Of a stretch of DNA of 19,066 bases, positions 14,860 to 19,066 are shown piece by piece. The stretch spans positions 1 to 19,066 of the forward strand of contig DPSI01000481.1 in the NCBI GenBank assembly GCA_003527165.1, written 5' to 3'. The notes under the pieces are model-generated. The model saw only the letters and a list, made by a program, of their open reading frames with translations, was not told the origin of the DNA and made no database searches. Numbering within the stretch: the first letter of the stretch is position 1; the number at the start of each line of letters is the position of its first letter. The stretch is from Pseudomonas sp. GTDB lineage: Bacteria; Pseudomonadota; Gammaproteobacteria; Pseudomonadales; Pseudomonadaceae. A program made the translations under genes and the position numbers.

Positions 14860-15747
14860 ATGCAACGCCTGACAGCCAAAGATTTTTCGCCCGAACTGCT
14901 CGAGCTGTACGATTTTTATGCTCACGGCAAGCTCAGCCGACGGGAGTTTCTCGACCGCGCCACGGCCGTCACCTTCTGCGGTCTGACAGCTGTCGCCGTG
15001 CTCGATGCCCTCATGCCCAACTACGCGCTGGCCCAGCAGGTCGAGTTCACCGACCCGGATATCCAGCCGGAATATGTCACCTACCCATCGCCCAACGGCC
15101 ATGGCGAGGTCCGAGCATACCTGGTACGTCCGGCAAACGTTTCTGGCAAAGTACCAGGGGTCGTAGTGGTCCACGAAAACCGTGGGTTGAACCCCTACAT
15201 CGAGGACGTGGCGCGGCGCGTGGCGAAAGCCGGGTTCATCGCGCTGGCTCCGGATGGGCTGACCTCGGTCGGTGGATACCCGGGCAATGACGACAAGGGC
15301 CGCGAGCTGCAGCAGACGGTCGATCCCGAAAAGCTGATGAACGACTTCTTCGCTGCCATCGAATGGCTGACGGCGCACGAGGAGACGACGGAAAAGGTCG
15401 GCATTACCGGGTTCTGCTACGGAGGCGGCGTCGCCAATGCCGCGGCAGTGGCATATCCGGAGCTTGGCGCTGCGGTGCCGTTCTACGGCCGTCAGGCGGA
15501 CGCCGAGGACGTGCCGAAGATCCAGGCGCCGCTCCTTCTGCACTACGGCGAACTCGACACGCGGATCAATGAAGGCTGGCCGGCCTACGAGCAAGCGCTC
15601 AAAGCCGCCGACAAAACCTACGAGGCCTATATCTATCCCGGCGCTAACCACGGCTTTCACAACGATTCGACGCCTCGCTACGACGAGGACGCCGCCAAGC
15701 TGGCTTGGGATCGCACGATCGAATGGTTCAGACGCCATCTGGCGTAG
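14860..15747 (+). CDS. Dienelactone hydrolase family protein with Tat-like signal (YghX-type)
   Basis: This 295-aa alpha/beta hydrolase has the nucleophile Cys186 in GFCYGGG, Asp233 in GELDTRI and His264 in GANHGFHND, with Glu106 in VVVHENRGL, as in dienelactone hydrolase. The N-terminus has a cytoplasmic stretch, then [10 protein letters not shown] (26-35), a hydrophobic segment and ALAQQ. This resembles a twin-arginine export signal with cleavage near residue 59. The substrate is not known; the family hydrolyses lactones and esters. The start is ATG 14860 after the strong site CAGGAGGAAGG; longer in-frame starts upstream lack support. A broken TetR gene lies divergently upstream across 152 bases, so transcription may now be unregulated or differently controlled. 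Confidence 0.9.
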   Translation: MQRLTAKDFSPELLELYDFYAHGKLSRREFLDRATAVTFCGLTAVAVLDALMPNYALAQQVEFTDPDIQPEYVTYPSPNGHGEVRAYLVRPANVSGKVPGVVVVHENRGLNPYIEDVARRVAKAGFIALAPDGLTSVGGYPGNDDKGRELQQTVDPEKLMNDFFAAIEWLTAHEETTEKVGITGFCYGGGVANAAAVAYPELGAAVPFYGRQADAEDVPKIQAPLLLHYGELDTRINEGWPAYEQALKAADKTYEAYIYPGANHGFHNDSTPRYDEDAAKLAWDRTIEWFRRHLA

Positions 15748-15895
15748 CGCTGAGCTGACTCCATCAGCGGCCGCCGATGTTCCGCCGGCGTTCGTCGGGT
15801 GTTCCATCCACCAAACGCCGCGCGGCCAAGCCGTGGCGGGGCGAGCAGCTAGACCGGCTGTACACGGCACCACGACCAGTAACGTCGCTGGTACC

Positions 15896-15913
15896 GGCCG
15901 AACAAGTTCGGCC
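15896..15913. repeat. REP-like palindrome, copy 1
   Basis: GGCCGAA and TTCGGCC surround the loop CAAG. The bases after it (CCTAC) make the other strand read GTAGGGCCGAACTTGTTCGG, the form of Pseudomonas REP-like palindromes. It lies 149 bases after the dienelactone hydrolase stop, in the convergent spacer with hrpA. Confidence 0.55.
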
Positions 15914-15969
15914 CTACAAGACGGCGCCTAGCCTGCGGGACGCCCTATATGGCGGACTGCCAATTTGTC

Positions 15970-15989
15970 GGGCCGAAGTTGTTCGGCCC
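15970..15989. repeat. REP-like palindrome, copy 2, downstream of hrpA
   Basis: GGGCCGAA and TTCGGCCC form an 8-bp stem around GTTG. It differs by one base from the reverse complement of copy 1, so the two copies form an inverted pair about 74 bases apart. It lies 17 bases past the hrpA stop and could act as its transcript end. No T-tract follows on that strand. Confidence 0.6.
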
Positions 15990-16006
15990 TTGATCCCGAC
16001 TGCCGC

Positions 16007-19000
16007 TCAGGCTTCCACCTGACTCCACTGCTTGTTCAGCCGCTTGTCCGACACCGCCATCTTTGTCCCCAGCTGCTGGGCCCAGAGCGATACGCGGTAT
16101 TCCTCCAGCATCCAGCGGTACAACGTCAGTTCGGGGTCACGTTTGCCTTCCTGCTGATGCTTCTTCAGCCGCGCCTGGTACTGCTCCCAGTACCCGGCCA
16201 GCTCACCGGACCAGACACGATCACGCTGCAGCTGGGCGCCGATCTTTTCGAAGCGCTGCTCCACGGCTTTCAGGTAGCGCGGGAATTCCTTCAGCCAGTC
16301 GGCCGGCGTTTCGCGGACGAAGCCCGGGTAGATCAGATTCGCCAGCTGCGCCTTGATGTCGTTCAGCGCCACCGCCTGGGCCAGGTCGATCTTGCCTTTG
16401 AAGCGTTTCTGCAGGCCATGCCAGTGCTTGAGGATGTCCTGTGTCAGGCGGGCCAGCCGCTCGGCGTGGGCGGCCCAGTCGCCGCGTTTGCGCTCGGCCA
16501 GCGAAGCCAGGGCGGCGCCGTCGCGCGGCAGCTGGGCTTCGCCGTCGAGGATGCAGCTGTCCAGGCTGGCCAGCAGGATGTCTTCGACCAACGCGTCGAT
16601 CTTGCCCATGTCGCGATACAGCAAAGCCAGCTCGGTGAGGCCCGGCAGCTTGTTGCGCAGGTATTTCGCCGGCTCCGCCAATTGCTGCAACAGCAGGCGC
16701 TGCAGGGCACGGCGGTGCTGGTAGTCGGCTTCGGCCTGGGTCGGGAAACGACCCTCCTTGACCACCCCGCCCTCCTCCACCAGCGCGGGATAGACCGTCA
16801 TCGACAGCCCGGCCATCTTCGCCTGGGCCTTTTCGGCCACCTGGGCGAAGCCCTTGGCCTCGACCGGTTTCTGTTCGGCTTTCTGCTGCGGGGGCGCCAG
16901 CGCCGCCTGGCTGGCTTCGCTGAAGCGGGCGGTGAGCTCGGCCAGGTCACGCCCTTCGCCGAGGAACTTGCCGCGGGCGTCGACCACCTCGATATTCATC
17001 TTCAGGTGGTTTTCCAAGCCCATTGCCGCTTCCACCCAGGCCTCGTCCGGGACGCGCGCGCCAGTCATGCGCAGCAGTTCACGACCAAGCGCCTCGGGCA
17101 GTGCGCCCTCGCCAAAGGTGATCTTCGATAGCGCTGCCTTGACGAAGTCCGGCACCGGCACGAAGTTCTTGCGGACCGCCTTGGGCAGGTTGCGCACCAG
17201 CGCCACCGCCTTGGCCTCGATCAGCCCCGGCACCAGCCAGTCGAGCCGTTCGCCACGCAGCTGCGGCAACAGGGGCGCAGGCACGCGCAAGGTCACGCCG
17301 TCACGTGGATGGTTGGGTTCGAAGTGGTATTCCAACGGCAGTTGCAGCTCACCGATGCGCAGATGGTCGGGGTACTGGGCCGCGGTGATTTCGCTGGCGT
17401 CGCGGGCCAGCACATCCTCGTCGCGCATGACCAGCAACTGCGGATTCTTCGCGCTCTCGCGCTTGTACCAACTCTCGAAGCTGGCCGTCTGATAGATATC
17501 CTGCGGCACGCGGGCGTCGTAATAGGCAAACAGCGTGTCCTCGTCGGCGATGATGTCGCGCCGACGGGCCTTGGCTTCCAGCTCGTCGAACAGCTCCAGC
17601 AGCTCGCGGTTGGCGGTCAGAGCCTTGGCGCGGCTGTGCATCTCGCCGCGCACCAGCCCCTCGCGAATGAACAACTCACGCGCCGCCGGAGGGTCGATGG
17701 GGCCGAAATGCACCGGACGGCGGGCAACGACGATCATGCCGTACAGCGTGACCTGCTCGAAGGCCACCACTTGGCCGCGCTTCTTCTCCCAGTGCGGTTC
17801 GAAATGATTGGTCTTGATCAGGTGTTTGGCCAGCGGCTCAATCCAGTCCGGGTCGATCCTGGCCACCATGCGCGCGAACAGCTTGGTGGTCTCGACCAGT
17901 TCGGCGGCCATGATCCAGTTGGGCTTCTTGCGGCCGATGACACTCGACGGATGGACCCAGAAACGCCGCTGACGTGCGCCGAGAAAATCGCCCTCCTCGG
18001 TCTTCTGCCCAACCTGGCTGAGCAACCCGGAGAGAATCGCCTTGTGCACCGCCGCATAGCTCTTGGCGCGCTGCGCGGCCTCGCTGGCTTCGGCTTGCTG
18101 GGCGAGTTTGACGTTGACCTTCTTGTCGGTTGTAAGCGCCGGGGCGGCATTCGCGGGAGCAGGCTCTTCGTAGGAACGAGCTTGCTCGCGAGGCTTTCCG
18201 GCTGAATCTTTTCCGCGAGCAAGGGCTGGAGCACCCCCCTCGCTCCTACGGGCATCGACGGCGGGCTTTCGTTCGGCGCCTAGCTTAAGTTCACGCACGA
18301 TCAGCGTCAGCTGGCGATGGGCGTCCCTCCATTCGCGAAGGCGCAGATAGTTGAGGAAGTTTTTCCGGCACCAGGTTCTCAGTGCATTGGAGCCCAGCGC
18401 CTGACGCTGTTCCTCGAAGCCACGCCAGAGGTTGATCAGCGCGGCGAAGTCCGAATCCGGGTCCTTCCACTGTGCGTGGGCCTGGTCGGCCTGCTGTTGG
18501 CGGTCCGCCGGGCGCTCGCGCACGTCCTGTACCGACAGCGCACTGGCGACGATCAGCACCTCGGCCATGCTGCACAGCTGCGCCGCTTCGAGCAGCATGC
18601 GGCCGAGTCGCGGGTCGATGGGCAGGCGCGCCAATTGCCGACCGAGCGGGGTCAGCTGATTTTCCCGGTTGACCGCCGAGAGTTCCTGCAACAGGTTGAA
18701 GCCATCGCTGATGGCCTTGCCATCCGGCGGCTCGATGAAGGGGAAGTCCGCGATCTGGCCGAGACGCAGGTGCAGCATCTGCAGGATCACCGCGGCGAGG
18801 TTGGTGCGCAGGATTTCAGGATCGGTGAATTCCGGCCGAGAGAGGAAATCTTCCTCGCTGTAAAGACGAATGCAAATGCCCGGTTCGACCCGGCCGCAAC
18901 GGCCCTTGCGCTGGTTCGCGCTGGCCTGGGACACGGCCTCAATCGGCAGCCGCTGGACCTTGGCACGGTAGCTGTAGCGGCTGATGCGTGCGGTGCCGGA

Positions 19001-19066
19001 GTCGATCACGTAACGGATGCCAGGCACCGTCAGCGAGGTTTCCGCCACGTTGGTCGCCAGCACGAT
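16007..19066 (-). CDS. hrpA: ATP-dependent RNA helicase HrpA (partial, 5' end beyond window)
   Basis: About 1019 C-terminal residues of a DEAH-box helicase are present. Full HrpA is about 1300 aa, so the ATPase motifs I-III lie outside the window. Visible are motif V (LATNVAETSLT) and motif VI (QRKGRCGR), the HA2-like region (LTPLGRQLARLPIDPRLGRM), the OB-fold region, and the long C-terminal DUF3418 domain typical of HrpA (KPNWIMAAELVETTKLFARM; LVRNLPKAVRKNFVPVPDF; end YRVSLWAQQLGTKMAVSDKR). E. coli HrpA acts in mRNA processing and in rescue of stalled ribosomes. An insert of about 60-70 residues, rich in Ala, Arg and Lys, interrupts the protein after VRELKLG and before YAAVHKAIL. Part of it is translated from a REP pair. 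Confidence 0.95.
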   Translation of the reverse strand: MVLATNVAETSLTVPGIRYVIDSGTARISRYSYRAKVQRLPIEAVSQASANQRKGRCGRVEPGICIRLYSEEDFLSRPEFTDPEILRTNLAAVILQMLHLRLGQIADFPFIEPPDGKAISDGFNLLQELSAVNRENQLTPLGRQLARLPIDPRLGRMLLEAAQLCSMAEVLIVASALSVQDVRERPADRQQQADQAHAQWKDPDSDFAALINLWRGFEEQRQALGSNALRTWCRKNFLNYLRLREWRDAHRQLTLIVRELKLGAERKPAVDARRSEGGAPALARGKDSAGKPREQARSYEEPAPANAAPALTTDKKVNVKLAQQAEASEAAQRAKSYAAVHKAILSGLLSQVGQKTEEGDFLGARQRRFWVHPSSVIGRKKPNWIMAAELVETTKLFARMVARIDPDWIEPLAKHLIKTNHFEPHWEKKRGQVVAFEQVTLYGMIVVARRPVHFGPIDPPAARELFIREGLVRGEMHSRAKALTANRELLELFDELEAKARRRDIIADEDTLFAYYDARVPQDIYQTASFESWYKRESAKNPQLLVMRDEDVLARDASEITAAQYPDHLRIGELQLPLEYHFEPNHPRDGVTLRVPAPLLPQLRGERLDWLVPGLIEAKAVALVRNLPKAVRKNFVPVPDFVKAALSKITFGEGALPEALGRELLRMTGARVPDEAWVEAAMGLENHLKMNIEVVDARGKFLGEGRDLAELTARFSEASQAALAPPQQKAEQKPVEAKGFAQVAEKAQAKMAGLSMTVYPALVEEGGVVKEGRFPTQAEADYQHRRALQRLLLQQLAEPAKYLRNKLPGLTELALLYRDMGKIDALVEDILLASLDSCILDGEAQLPRDGAALASLAERKRGDWAAHAERLARLTQDILKHWHGLQKRFKGKIDLAQAVALNDIKAQLANLIYPGFVRETPADWLKEFPRYLKAVEQRFEKIGAQLQRDRVWSGELAGYWEQYQARLKKHQQEGKRDPELTLYRWMLEEYRVSLWAQQLGTKMAVSDKRLNKQWSQVEA
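18169..18250. repeat. Inverted REP pair (REPIN-like) inside hrpA
   Basis: One arm, CGTAGGAACGAGCTTGCTCG (18169-18188, continuing CGAG), closely matches the common Pseudomonas REP GTAGGAGCGAGCTTGCTCGC. The opposing arm on the minus strand has CGTAGGAGCGAG (18250-18239), a 15-base insert, then CTTGCTCGCGG (18223-18213). The element is read in frame by hrpA and encodes RRSEGGAPALARG, then KDSAGKPREQARSYE. Confidence 0.8.

Overview
The window reads as chromosomal DNA of a GC-rich gammaproteobacterium of the Pseudomonas type, probably the P. stutzeri/Stutzerimonas group. The basis is gene content (HrpA, RNase Z, DUF445/YjiN protein, Cache-type chemoreceptor, GlxA-type regulator), a copy of the REP-like palindrome family typical of Pseudomonas, and a near-consensus sigma-28 (FliA) promoter. 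The species is inferred. No phage, plasmid, insertion sequence, CRISPR array, tRNA or rRNA was recognised.

Layout. 1-1815 (+): an acidic protein of unknown function and a DUF445 membrane protein. 1812-4804 (-): a tightly overlapping ABC import operon (substrate-binding protein, permease, ATPase; SsuABC/TauABC/NrtABC superfamily, substrate unknown), preceded by a HIT-family nucleotide hydrolase. 5134-7028 (+): a glutathione S-transferase, then a YciI-like and a VOC/PhnB-like protein that form a pair. 7088-8861: a GlxA/FtrA-type regulator (-) divergent from an isochorismatase-like cysteine hydrolase (+). 8965-10571 (-): a Mut7-C RNase-domain protein with a ubiquitin-like N-terminus, and a TauE/SafE exporter. 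The spacer between these two holds a 15-base exact match to an Illumina adapter end. 10775-11731 (+): RNase Z. 12113-14083 (+): a chemoreceptor with a flagellar sigma promoter and an attenuator-like leader. 14213-14707 (-): a decayed TetR regulator, next to an exported dienelactone-hydrolase-like protein (14860-15747, +). 16007-19066 (-): most of hrpA, cut by the window edge.

How the genes work together. Most are independent housekeeping or stress/metabolism genes. The coherent units are the ABC operon, the YciI-VOC pair, the regulator/hydrolase divergent pair, and the former TetR/hydrolase divergent pair whose regulator has been lost.

Most notable signals: an inverted REP pair (REPIN-like) read through in frame inside hrpA; the sigma-28 promoter plus terminator-like hairpin and duplicated stem arm in the chemoreceptor leader; the TetR pseudogene using all three frames of one strand; and the adapter-like 15-mer that may mark an assembly artefact. 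I did not find a clearly new multi-gene system.
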